Shown: positions 8,547 to 15,202 of the stretch, in pieces
Layout of the letters: every line of letters begins with the position of its first letter
Numbering within the stretch: the stretch's first letter is position 1
NCBI RefSeq assembly: GCF_900112895.1
Contig: NZ_FONL01000010.1
Span: forward strand, 1 to 64,000
DNA from: Succiniclasticum ruminis DSM 9236
GTDB lineage: Bacteria; Bacillota; Negativicutes; Acidaminococcales; Acidaminococcaceae
Direction of reading: 5' to 3'
Length of the DNA: 64,000 nucleotides
Made by a program: the position numbers and the translations under genes
The notes under the pieces: model-generated
Seen by the model: the letters and a program-made list of their open reading frames with translations, nothing else
Database searches by the model: none
Told to the model about the DNA's origin: nothing

Positions 8547-9841
8547 GCGCCGAACCTCCTTCCCTTATATTGCCTGCTTCTTTCCGCCCTGCGTTCCGGT
8601 GTCCACCAATCCTTTCGGCAGACCGGTTCCCAGGTTTCATCTATTATCGTCCCATCCTTCATATGGAACACCAGCCGGTGCTGCTCCGGAATGACTATCT
8701 TCTCAACCTTAACCGTAAACACCGCCTCATCAAATTCTTCCAGTCCCAGCACCCTGCAGCAGACCGCCTTCAGCTTCCTTTCCGGCAGGTACTTACTGGG
8801 ACATTTCCCTCCCTTCCTCCGGGTGCTGCATATCCAGTCGACATAACCGTCCTTGCTGAACCGGCTGTACCACTTGCCACAGCTGCCGCATTGAATCTTA
8901 TGGGTGAAGCAGGTCATGCCCTTCCGTAACATGAAGCCCATCTTCGTCCGGTACGCCAGAACCTCCTGTACTTTATCGTAGGTTTCCCGGTCAACAATCC
9001 CGGCATGATGGTGTTTGACATAATACCGATCCCTCTGGCCGATATTATTGATAACCTTCTTGCTGATGCAATCTCTTACAAACACTTTCTGAAGAAGCAG
9101 GTCGCCGGCATAAAGGGGGTTGGAAAGAATCCGGCGGACCGTGACAGTGCTGAACTGTTTCCCACGCACCGTCAGCCGGCCCTCTTCCCGCAACCGTTTT
9201 GCAATGGCATAAACGGATTCCCCACGAAGAAGGCCTGCATACATTTGACGTATCACCTCTGCCTCTTCCGGCTCAATGACATACTGTCTGTCAACCCAGC
9301 GGTATCCGTATACGAACGTGCCGCCGCTGGTTTCACCGCGCTGATATTTTCTCCGGATGGCCCACTTGACATTATTCGAAATGGACACGCTCTCCTGCTC
9401 GGCAACGGCGGCGGTGACGGTCAGCAGGAACTCACCGCCCATTCCCGAAGTGTTGATATTTTCCTTTTCGAACCGTACCTCAATGCCGAGCCCTTTCAGT
9501 TCCCGGACGCTGTTGAGCAGGTCAACCGTGTTCCGTGCGAACCGGCTGATGGATTTCGTAAGGATGATATCGATCTTCTTTGCCCGGCAGTCTTCCATCA
9601 TCTGCAGGAACTGCTTCCGATGTTTTAAACTCGTCCCGGAAATCCCGTTGTCGGTGTAGATTCCTGCCAACTCCCATTCCGGGTTGTTCATAATGAGTTT
9701 TTCAAAATGAGCTGCCTGGGCCTCATAGCTGGATTCCTGGTCTTTCTTATCGGTAGATACCCTGGCATAGGCAGCCACCTTCTTTTTCTGTATTTGTGCC
9801 TCCAGCGGCTTGGTGGCTGGGATTATTTCAGCCCCGTTCAT
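8543..9841 (-). CDS. Second large serine recombinase
   Basis: This recombinase (about 432 aa from the chosen start) has the same catalytic signature AYARVSTDK, a Recombinase domain, and a zinc-ribbon segment with CGSCGKWY and a later CSTRRKGGKC. It is shorter than its neighbour because the long coiled coil is missing. The start at 9841 is preferred because a GGGAGGTGA Shine-Dalgarno lies just upstream; a longer reading frame reaches back to 9889. Tandem serine recombinases with a small upstream ORF are a recurring integration cassette in Firmicute prophages and conjugative elements. The two may act as a heteromeric pair. Confidence 0.9.
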   Translation of the reverse strand: MNGAEIIPATKPLEAQIQKKKVAAYARVSTDKKDQESSYEAQAAHFEKLIMNNPEWELAGIYTDNGISGTSLKHRKQFLQMMEDCRAKKIDIILTKSISRFARNTVDLLNSVRELKGLGIEVRFEKENINTSGMGGEFLLTVTAAVAEQESVSISNNVKWAIRRKYQRGETSGGTFVYGYRWVDRQYVIEPEEAEVIRQMYAGLLRGESVYAIAKRLREEGRLTVRGKQFSTVTVRRILSNPLYAGDLLLQKVFVRDCISKKVINNIGQRDRYYVKHHHAGIVDRETYDKVQEVLAYRTKMGFMLRKGMTCFTHKIQCGSCGKWYSRFSKDGYVDWICSTRRKGGKCPSKYLPERKLKAVCCRVLGLEEFDEAVFTVKVEKIVIPEQHRLVFHMKDGTIIDETWEPVCRKDWWTPERRAERSRQYKGRRFGA

Positions 9842-9885
9842 GATTTCACCTCCCATGGTATCTATCACTCTGAAGCCGCATATAG

Positions 9886-10035
9886 TCAAGTCATTACCGG
9901 AGTATACTTCTCGCGCATCAGCCTGTCCGCCGCATCGTACTCCTCCTGGGTGATGACGCCTTCTTTCAGCGATTTCCTGACTATGGCCATGGTGACGCTG
10001 TACATCATCTGGCTGTGAAAGGTCTCACGTTCCAT
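9886..10035 (-). CDS. Small SHOCT-like protein upstream of the recombinases
   Basis: The 49-aa product starts MERETFHSQM behind an AAGGAGGAC Shine-Dalgarno. Its C-terminus (VITQEEYDAADRLMREKY) resembles a SHOCT-type short helical module. It is the first gene of the three-gene integration operon. Small proteins in this position are common beside tandem serine recombinases and may assist directionality or oligomerisation, but that role is inference. The call as a real gene rests on the ribosome site and context. Confidence 0.6.
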   Translation of the reverse strand: MERETFHSQMMYSVTMAIVRKSLKEGVITQEEYDAADRLMREKYTPVMT

Positions 10036-10192
10036 ATGTCCGTCCTCCTTCAGAAAAATACCCCTCACTTAATAGCCGGGAAACAGGCCAAAAGTTAAGG
10101 TTATGTCGGAAATAATTCCGTTCTGTATTCCTATGCCCACATACAGCCAGTTTTTTTAGTGCCAGCCCATATTTTTTTGAGGAGTCCCAAAA

Positions 10193-10223
10193 TAAAAAAA
10201 TCCCGCAGGCATTCCCGCGGGAT
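10193..10223 (-). terminator. Terminator of the lysis operon
   Basis: ATCCCGC (10200-10206) pairs with GCGGGAT (10217-10223). Read on the minus strand the hairpin is followed by seven T residues. It lies 16 nt past the stop of the last lysis ORF. Confidence 0.8.
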
Positions 10224-10238
10224 GTGTAGTACAGAATA

Positions 10239-10670
10239 TTATGTTTTCCTTACCGCAAAATATACAGCGGCAGCAGCTATCACATATGCAATATTGCGCT
10301 GCCACCTACTGTGCCGGAGCCTTGACCGTTCCTCGGCTTCGTACTGCTGCAATAATCTGTTGGCATTCTGCAATGACTGCTCCTGCCCTTCCAGCGTCAG
10401 CTTCAATGCGCCCAGCTGCGCCTTGAGCATCTGTGACTGCTTTCCGGCTTCCGTCAATTGCGTCAGCGACGCCTCCAGTTGTTTTCTCAATGTCGCGGAC
10501 TCTGTCCTCTGCCTGTCGTTGATATTCCTCAACTCGGTCAAGTTCCTGTCTAACCTCTCCAGCTCCGTTTCCGTGATCTGGTACAGTTGCTCTGCCGAAC
10601 ATAAAGCCGGAATAAAAGATAAGCAGGCAACCAATAATGTGCAACACAATACCCTTACAATCCTGAACAT
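10239..10670 (-). CDS. Spanin-like protein: N-terminal lipoprotein-type signal, coiled coil, C-terminal TM
   Basis: The 143-aa product begins with a hydrophobic signal (about 1-25). Its LVAC (residues 13-16) fits a lipobox, and a normal signal-peptidase-I site near CSA is an alternative. A long amphipathic coiled coil (about 30-115) and a C-terminal membrane segment NIAYVIAAAAVYFAV follow. A lipidated N-terminus plus an inner-membrane C-terminus is the plan of unimolecular spanins, which fuse inner and outer membranes at lysis. It overlaps out of frame almost all of the ORF starting at 10674; the two start codons are 4 nt apart and share one Shine-Dalgarno. No homology is recognised; the role is inferred from topology and position after the endolysin. 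Confidence 0.6.
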   Translation of the reverse strand: MFRIVRVLCCTLLVACLSFIPALCSAEQLYQITETELERLDRNLTELRNINDRQRTESATLRKQLEASLTQLTEAGKQSQMLKAQLGALKLTLEGQEQSLQNANRLLQQYEAEERSRLRHSRWQRNIAYVIAAAAVYFAVRKT

Positions 10671-10674
10671 TCAT
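10306..10674 (-). CDS. i-spanin-like protein: N-terminal TM plus coiled coil, overlapping frame
   Basis: This 122-aa ORF has a short N-terminus, one membrane segment (about 8-27, HIIGCLLIFYSGFMFG) and a hydrophilic helical region predicted as coiled coil (about 38-105). That is the topology of Rz-type inner-membrane spanins. A GGGAGGG Shine-Dalgarno lies 7 nt before the ATG, the best spacing of the two overlapping starts. It lies just after the endolysin stop. The overlap with the 10670-10239 frame recalls Rz/Rz1 but is nearly complete. Either both frames are used or one is fortuitous; both read as plausible membrane proteins. Confidence 0.6.
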   Translation of the reverse strand: MNVQDCKGIVLHIIGCLLIFYSGFMFGRATVPDHGNGAGEVRQELDRVEEYQRQAEDRVRDIEKTTGGVADAIDGSRKAVTDAQGAAGRIEADAGRAGAVIAECQQIIAAVRSRGTVKAPAQ

Positions 10675-10688
10675 TTCACCGCCCTCCC

Positions 10689-11279
10689 TCACTCAAGCAA
10701 CCAATTGCCGTCGAACCACCGGTTTCCGACCTTCAGCCTGTCGGTGAACTGCCACATCTTGGCACCGGGCCAGTCACAGGAATGCGCCCATTGCGCGCAC
10801 CAGATGGGAGCGTACTCCGGCAGCAGGTTCGTGTAGATGCGGTTCTCCAACCAGTCCAGACTTGCGTAGAGACCGCTGTTATATCCGTGGCGGTTGCATT
10901 CGGTGATGAACTCGTTGCACATGGCGGTGATGGTCTGTGCCGATGGCATTCCATTGCGCTCCTTGTATCCGTCACCGTCTTCCATATCAAACCACACGCC
11001 CATCTCCAGCCGGCCCGGTGTCAGGCCGCTGGATTCCAGGATATGCATCATGTAAGATGCCTCCTCCCAGGCGCCCACCCTGTTCAGCGCATAACTGTAA
11101 TAGTAGACGCCAATCTTCAGCCCCGCCTCCAGCGCCTCATTGACATTCTTGTAGAACAGGGTATCCAGATGCCCGCGCCCGTAACCAAGCCGGATGATGG
11201 CAAACTCTATCCCGTTCTCCTTCACGGCCTTCCAGTCGATCCAGCCGTTGTTTTCCGATACATCAATTCCTTTTATCAT
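10689..11279 (-). CDS. GH25 endolysin (lysozyme-type muramidase)
   Basis: This 196-aa enzyme matches glycoside hydrolase family 25 along its whole length: N-terminal KGIDVSENNGWIDW, central VGVYYYS-like strand, and the acidic catalytic motif VWFDMEDGD at about 94-102. It would cut the glycan backbone of peptidoglycan at lysis. There is no signal peptide and no separate cell-wall-binding domain, so release through the holin is expected. It overlaps the holin stop by 1 nt, and the spanin-like ORFs follow directly. Confidence 0.92.
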   Translation of the reverse strand: MIKGIDVSENNGWIDWKAVKENGIEFAIIRLGYGRGHLDTLFYKNVNEALEAGLKIGVYYYSYALNRVGAWEEASYMMHILESSGLTPGRLEMGVWFDMEDGDGYKERNGMPSAQTITAMCNEFITECNRHGYNSGLYASLDWLENRIYTNLLPEYAPIWCAQWAHSCDWPGAKMWQFTDRLKVGNRWFDGNWLLE

Positions 11280-11779
11280 TATTTTCCCCTCCGTTGTAAT
11301 AACTCATACAGCCGGGCCATGCTCTTCACCCCGGCATCTCCCAGGTTCTCGATGATGGACAGCGCCTCGTTCATAGCAAGGTAGCCGCAAACAATCTGGA
11401 CGATCTGGGACGAACCCCCAGCGGCCATGCTCATCAGATCAAAGATGGCAGCCATCAGGAAGCAGATACAGTAAACGAACAGCTTGCTGACACCGCGTGT
11501 GCGCATCTCCGTGCTGTTTATCTTCCGTGCCTTCCGGGCGCTGTTGATGCCCTTCACGGCATCAAAAAAAGCAGGGGCCTCATTCCCCTGCTCCACCAGG
11601 TATGCGTAACTGATCGCTATCCATTTTGTCAGAATGTCCAGGTACAGCAGTACCCCGAACCCGATCATAAGGATGGAATATTTGTGCGTCACCAGACCCA
11701 GCACCGCTCCGGCAATCACCTTGATGTTTAGCATATCCCCCATCTTATCCAACACAGCGTGGACGATTTCCTTATCCAT
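11279..11779 (-). CDS. Phage holin (holin family 4-like)
   Basis: The 166-aa protein has several hydrophobic segments (about 18-36, 38-58, 100-122 and 125-145) separated by a Lys/Arg-rich loop, and resembles the toxin-secretion/phage-lysis holin family common in Firmicute prophages. It would form the inner-membrane lesion that releases the endolysin. It is tightly packed between the radical SAM gene (1-nt gap) and the endolysin gene (1-nt overlap), so all are co-transcribed. Confidence 0.85.
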   Translation of the reverse strand: MDKEIVHAVLDKMGDMLNIKVIAGAVLGLVTHKYSILMIGFGVLLYLDILTKWIAISYAYLVEQGNEAPAFFDAVKGINSARKARKINSTEMRTRGVSKLFVYCICFLMAAIFDLMSMAAGGSSQIVQIVCGYLAMNEALSIIENLGDAGVKSMARLYELLQRRGK

Positions 11780-11780
11780 A

Positions 11781-12911
11781 CTATCCTTCTCCTTTCCGGG
11801 CTTCTGCCCTTAAATCCCTGTATTCCGGTATCTCGCACTCCGTCAGTTTCTTCCGGTTCCGTAAGACGGATCCGTAAATCCGGCGGAGAACTTCACAATG
11901 CACATATTCCGTCCCATCTTCCGTAAACAGCCCTATCGGGCAGCGGTTCCTGCAGATGGATACCACAGGACAGCTGAAGCATTTCCGTGGTATCAGATCT
12001 TCCCACACCATTCGGTGCTTCTCCAACATCTCCTCGCAGGAATCATCAATAGAGGAAATGACCCTGCTGTCGTTATGGCACCGGACGATGCTCCCGTCGA
12101 ATTTGAATGACAGTGATATAACCCCGGGCGCACAGGGCGGAAACGGGGATGTTGTAAAATGTTCCCGCCTGAACAGGTCATCGCTGATAAACTTTTCCAC
12201 GAAAAAGTTGTACCGGTTCCCATACGGGTCGTTTCCTGCGATGATGTCGTCCGCCAGGGCATCAATCGCCCGTTCTATCTGCCCTTCCCGGAAGGTATAG
12301 ATGTCTTTTGGGATATCGGACAGCACATTGATAAGCCCCATATCCACGATGGTCTCCGGAAACAGTTCTTCGAGCATGGCAAACGCCCTGACCGGATCAT
12401 CGTTCAGGGCGTTGAACACAAAATTCACGGAACGCTTCTTGCATTCCAACAAGGCCTCAATGTTTTCTTTTGATGGGACTGCGTTCCGTACCGCCACCGG
12501 ATTTGGCGCATCGTAGGACATCGTGAACAGTACCCTGTGCCTGTTGCAGAAATCTGCAATCTCCTTTGTCAGAAGCAGCCCGTTCGAAAAGATTCGGTAC
12601 TGGCGTGGAAATATACCACGGGACTCAAACATCAATATGTATCGCTTAATCGTCTCCCAATACAAGAGCGGCTCCCCGCCCCAGAAGTAAATCCGGGAAA
12701 AGAAGCCGTTTTTCACAGACAGCCATTTCTTCAGGAACAGTATCACCTTCTCCGGCAGTTCGGAATCCGGCTGCTGGCAGAACGTGTTTTTTATGGGCGT
12801 CTGGGAACAGTGCCGGCATGTCATATTGCAGGCAGGGCCTAACAACAAAAAGACCGCAGACAAACCGTGCAGATATTCTGTTTCCCCAGTCCAAGGTTTA
12901 TTCACCGCCAC
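11781..12911 (-). CDS. Radical SAM/SPASM enzyme in the phage late operon
   Basis: From the chosen GTG the product is about 376 aa. It has the radical SAM cluster motif CNMTCRHC (Cys 28, 32, 35), a GGEP motif (78-81), and a complete SPASM domain: Cys 260, G-x4-C ending at 278, C-x2-C-x5-C-x3-C (311-324) and Cys 339. SPASM enzymes usually modify peptides (sactipeptide, GRRM or anSME type). The GTG at 12911 has a perfect GGAGGTGA Shine-Dalgarno 5 nt upstream, lying inside the 3' end of the adhesin gene, which it overlaps by 14 nt. Further in-frame starts upstream (ATG at 12959, 12956 and 12950) lack such a site. A peptide-modifying enzyme between tail and holin genes is unusual. The substrate is unknown; the upstream adhesin is the obvious candidate. 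Confidence 0.9.
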   Translation of the reverse strand: MAVNKPWTGETEYLHGLSAVFLLLGPACNMTCRHCSQTPIKNTFCQQPDSELPEKVILFLKKWLSVKNGFFSRIYFWGGEPLLYWETIKRYILMFESRGIFPRQYRIFSNGLLLTKEIADFCNRHRVLFTMSYDAPNPVAVRNAVPSKENIEALLECKKRSVNFVFNALNDDPVRAFAMLEELFPETIVDMGLINVLSDIPKDIYTFREGQIERAIDALADDIIAGNDPYGNRYNFFVEKFISDDLFRREHFTTSPFPPCAPGVISLSFKFDGSIVRCHNDSRVISSIDDSCEEMLEKHRMVWEDLIPRKCFSCPVVSICRNRCPIGLFTEDGTEYVHCEVLRRIYGSVLRNRKKLTECEIPEYRDLRAEARKGEG

Positions 12912-14223
12912 TGCCTTCACCTCCGGAACCTTCACCGCTTGAGCCTTCATACTCATCATAATACCCGACAATCTTGAATGTGGTATTGGCCGTCAATGCG
13001 CCTGAAGTCCAAGACTCTTTACTATGGATAGCCGTTTTATATGTGCTTCCCTGCGTGATTTTCAAATAGTATCTGTAACTGTTCTTGGTATCCGTAATCT
13101 TTATTGTGGTGTTGTACTTGATGGTCACGGAAGACGGCTTGGTCGCTGTTGCAGAAGAACCGGATGTGTTGGTATATGTAATGGTCGCTGTCGGTGTCCA
13201 CCCGTCAGCCGTCCATGTGAACGTAATCTTCGGTGTGATAGCCGTAGCCGCCGTTGCGCTGACAGTCGTGGCTGCAGTCACCGTTCCGCTGGAGCCGGAC
13301 AATGTACCCTTTGTATATCCCGTCGCAGCCGCCAGGCTTGCTGTCCAGGTCGTGCCGTATCCGACAGTAAAACTCTGTGCCGAAGAGGTAGACGTCTTCG
13401 TAACTTCCGAAGCAAACGTGCCGTCGGACTTTTTGTTTTTGTACTTCAGCGTTATGGTCTGATGGGAAGTGGCATTCAGTTTCAGCGTAAACGTCTTGTA
13501 TGTGGCAGAACCTGCAGATACCGTTGTAGCCGCTGTCACGGTACCGGAAGACCCGGGGGTTAACGCGCCTGCCGTCCACCCCGTCGCGCCGGCTATCGTA
13601 GCCGTCCATGTGGTCCCATGCCGGACTGTAAAGGACTGTGCGGAAGATGTGGAAGTCTTTGTGACCTCTGCCTCAAATCCGGTGTTGGCGGCGTTCCGGT
13701 TCTTGTATTTCAGCGTGATGGTCTGGTGGGTTGTCGCATTCAGTTTCAGCGTGTAGGTCTTCAGGCTTGCTGCACCTGCGGTAACTGTCACGTTTGCATT
13801 AGTCAGCGTACCACTGCTGCTGGGTGTCAATGAACCGGCGTTATACCCGGTAGCCCCAGCCACCGTTGCCGTCCAGGTAGTACCGTAAGGAAAATACTTG
13901 TTGCCGCTCGTCCAGGACGCCCCACCCGCCGTGACCGTGATTGTCTCGTTGGAAACAGCAGTAATGCCAAGCCGGATGAGGGATTTTGTCGCCAGCACAT
14001 ATTCCGTTCCGCCTTTTTCTATATGAACCGGGGTCCCGTAATCGTCATAAAACACTTGGGAATAGGTTGTCGGATATAAAGCAGCATACAGGTTCGTTCC
14101 ATCTACGGTCACCGGCAGATATGCAGAATTGTATACTTTCGCTTCCGCCGTGGTCGTATACAAATCACAGGTGTATGTGGTGCTTCCCTTTGTGACTTTC
14201 AGGGTGTGTGATGATTTGCTCAT
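12898..14223 (-). CDS. Repeat-rich phage tail adhesin with Gly-Ser-Glu tail
   Basis: The 441-aa protein has an N-terminal part (1-90) carrying VYNSAYLPVTVDG, then two closely similar units of about 85 residues and partial flanking copies (about 90-335). They share the motifs YKNxN/K, TSTSSAQSFTV and GTTWTA. These are beta-rich, Thr/Ser-rich and InlB-like. A further beta domain (about 335-420) precedes the C-terminal tail GSSGEGSGGEGSGGE, three tandem pentapeptides. Position after the tail tip and fibre genes indicates a receptor-binding or decoration protein. The tail codons also contain the Shine-Dalgarno of the downstream radical SAM gene. I do not recognise a named family. Confidence 0.75.
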   Translation of the reverse strand: MSKSSHTLKVTKGSTTYTCDLYTTTAEAKVYNSAYLPVTVDGTNLYAALYPTTYSQVFYDDYGTPVHIEKGGTEYVLATKSLIRLGITAVSNETITVTAGGASWTSGNKYFPYGTTWTATVAGATGYNAGSLTPSSSGTLTNANVTVTAGAASLKTYTLKLNATTHQTITLKYKNRNAANTGFEAEVTKTSTSSAQSFTVRHGTTWTATIAGATGWTAGALTPGSSGTVTAATTVSAGSATYKTFTLKLNATSHQTITLKYKNKKSDGTFASEVTKTSTSSAQSFTVGYGTTWTASLAAATGYTKGTLSGSSGTVTAATTVSATAATAITPKITFTWTADGWTPTATITYTNTSGSSATATKPSSVTIKYNTTIKITDTKNSYRYYLKITQGSTYKTAIHSKESWTSGALTANTTFKIVGYYDEYEGSSGEGSGGEGSGGE

Positions 14224-14234
14224 AATCCATCACC

Positions 14235-15158
14235 TCAGACAATCCATATCTTGCTCCCGTCGGGGAACTGAATTTTGCCGTCCGTTGTAAAAACAAAACT
14301 TTTACGGTTCGCAATCGTTCCGGCGTTTGTATGAATGTAGACCGTGCTGTCTGCCGTCAAGTGCAGATTTTCCGTATCGCCATTTAAGGTAATTGCTGAC
14401 ACCAGGCTCTTCGGGGATTCACCGGCGCCTATCACAACCGCACCACTGCTCTGGATGCCGAATCCGGTCCCATTGTTCGTGGTGGAGCTTGAAGGGAACA
14501 CAAAAAACGGGTTCGTCGTATGCACCGTTGCGTCTGCATCCGTTGCCTTTAACTGATACCGGAACGGAAGATTGATGCCGGTTCCCTGTGTACTCGCTGT
14601 CCCGCTCACATTTAATGTGAAGTTGGATGCCGTCGTTACCGCACCGCTGAATGTACCGCCGGCCAGGGGCATATAGGTGCTCCCGGTCACTGCGATGGTA
14701 ACCTTGTCGTTGGTTGCATCCGGTGTCAGCGTAATCGCATTGCCGGCTGCAAACGTAAGCGTGTCCTGTTTCGCATCTGCCTGAATGGTCGTACTCCCCA
14801 CCGTGACATTAGCAAAGGTGTTCTGGTTCACCTCCGCCCCTGTCGCAATACCATTCAGCTTCGTCTTATCCGTGTTGCTCATGAATCCGTTGCTGCTGGT
14901 GGTCGCGGCATCATGTACATGCCCGTCGATGGAAAAATATGTGGAGTCATGCCCATCCAGCTTATCTGCGTTCAGGTTAACGCACTTTGTCCCATTGGAT
15001 TTCGGTATGTTGCCGCTGGCATTTCCCGGTGACAGACCGCACAGCTTCAGGGCATTCACGATTTGGTCCTCGATGACCGCGCGTAGCTGTTCCCGCTGTT
15101 TCGCAGGAAACTCCGACAAATACTCGTCATCTGCCGGAAATGTGGAATCGTATGCCAT
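14235..15158 (-). CDS. Phage tail fibre protein
   Basis: This 307-aa protein begins with a short helical part (about 1-40), then shows the tail-fibre motif ADKLDGHDSTYFSIDGHVHD (about 64-83). Repeats rich in Asn, Thr and Gly follow, including NTDKTKLNGIATGAEVNQ and LAGGTFSGAV, typical of trimeric side or tail fibres. It would form part of the host-recognition device with the adhesin encoded 11 nt downstream. A terminator sits between it and the tail tip gene, so the adhesin-lysis group may have its own promoter or rely on read-through. Confidence 0.8.
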   Translation of the reverse strand: MAYDSTFPADDEYLSEFPAKQREQLRAVIEDQIVNALKLCGLSPGNASGNIPKSNGTKCVNLNADKLDGHDSTYFSIDGHVHDAATTSSNGFMSNTDKTKLNGIATGAEVNQNTFANVTVGSTTIQADAKQDTLTFAAGNAITLTPDATNDKVTIAVTGSTYMPLAGGTFSGAVTTASNFTLNVSGTASTQGTGINLPFRYQLKATDADATVHTTNPFFVFPSSSTTNNGTGFGIQSSGAVVIGAGESPKSLVSAITLNGDTENLHLTADSTVYIHTNAGTIANRKSFVFTTDGKIQFPDGSKIWIV

Positions 15159-15173
15159 TGTTATCCCTCCAAA

Positions 15174-15202
15174 TAAAAAAGGGACGCCATAAAACGCCCC
15201 TT
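15174..15202 (-). terminator. Terminator after the tail tip gene
   Basis: On the minus strand AAGGGGCG pairs with CGTCCCTT, followed by TTTTTATTT. The stem overlaps the stop codon of the tail tip gene ending at 15201. Confidence 0.75.

Noticed and set aside
7683-8846. Plus-strand 387-codon open frame opposite the recombinases
   Set aside because: It lies entirely over two well-supported recombinase genes and has no recognisable domain or ribosome site.
50-12911. Pairing of the Nif11-type peptide with the radical SAM enzyme as one RiPP cluster
   Set aside because: They are 11 kb apart, on the other side of an autotransporter and the recombinases, and the enzyme is translationally coupled to phage tail genes. 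The peptide belongs to the chromosomal flank.
12990-13960. Possible CRISPR-like repeats in the adhesin gene
   Set aside because: The repeats are long, in frame and encode similar protein units of about 85 residues; there are no unique spacers of constant length.
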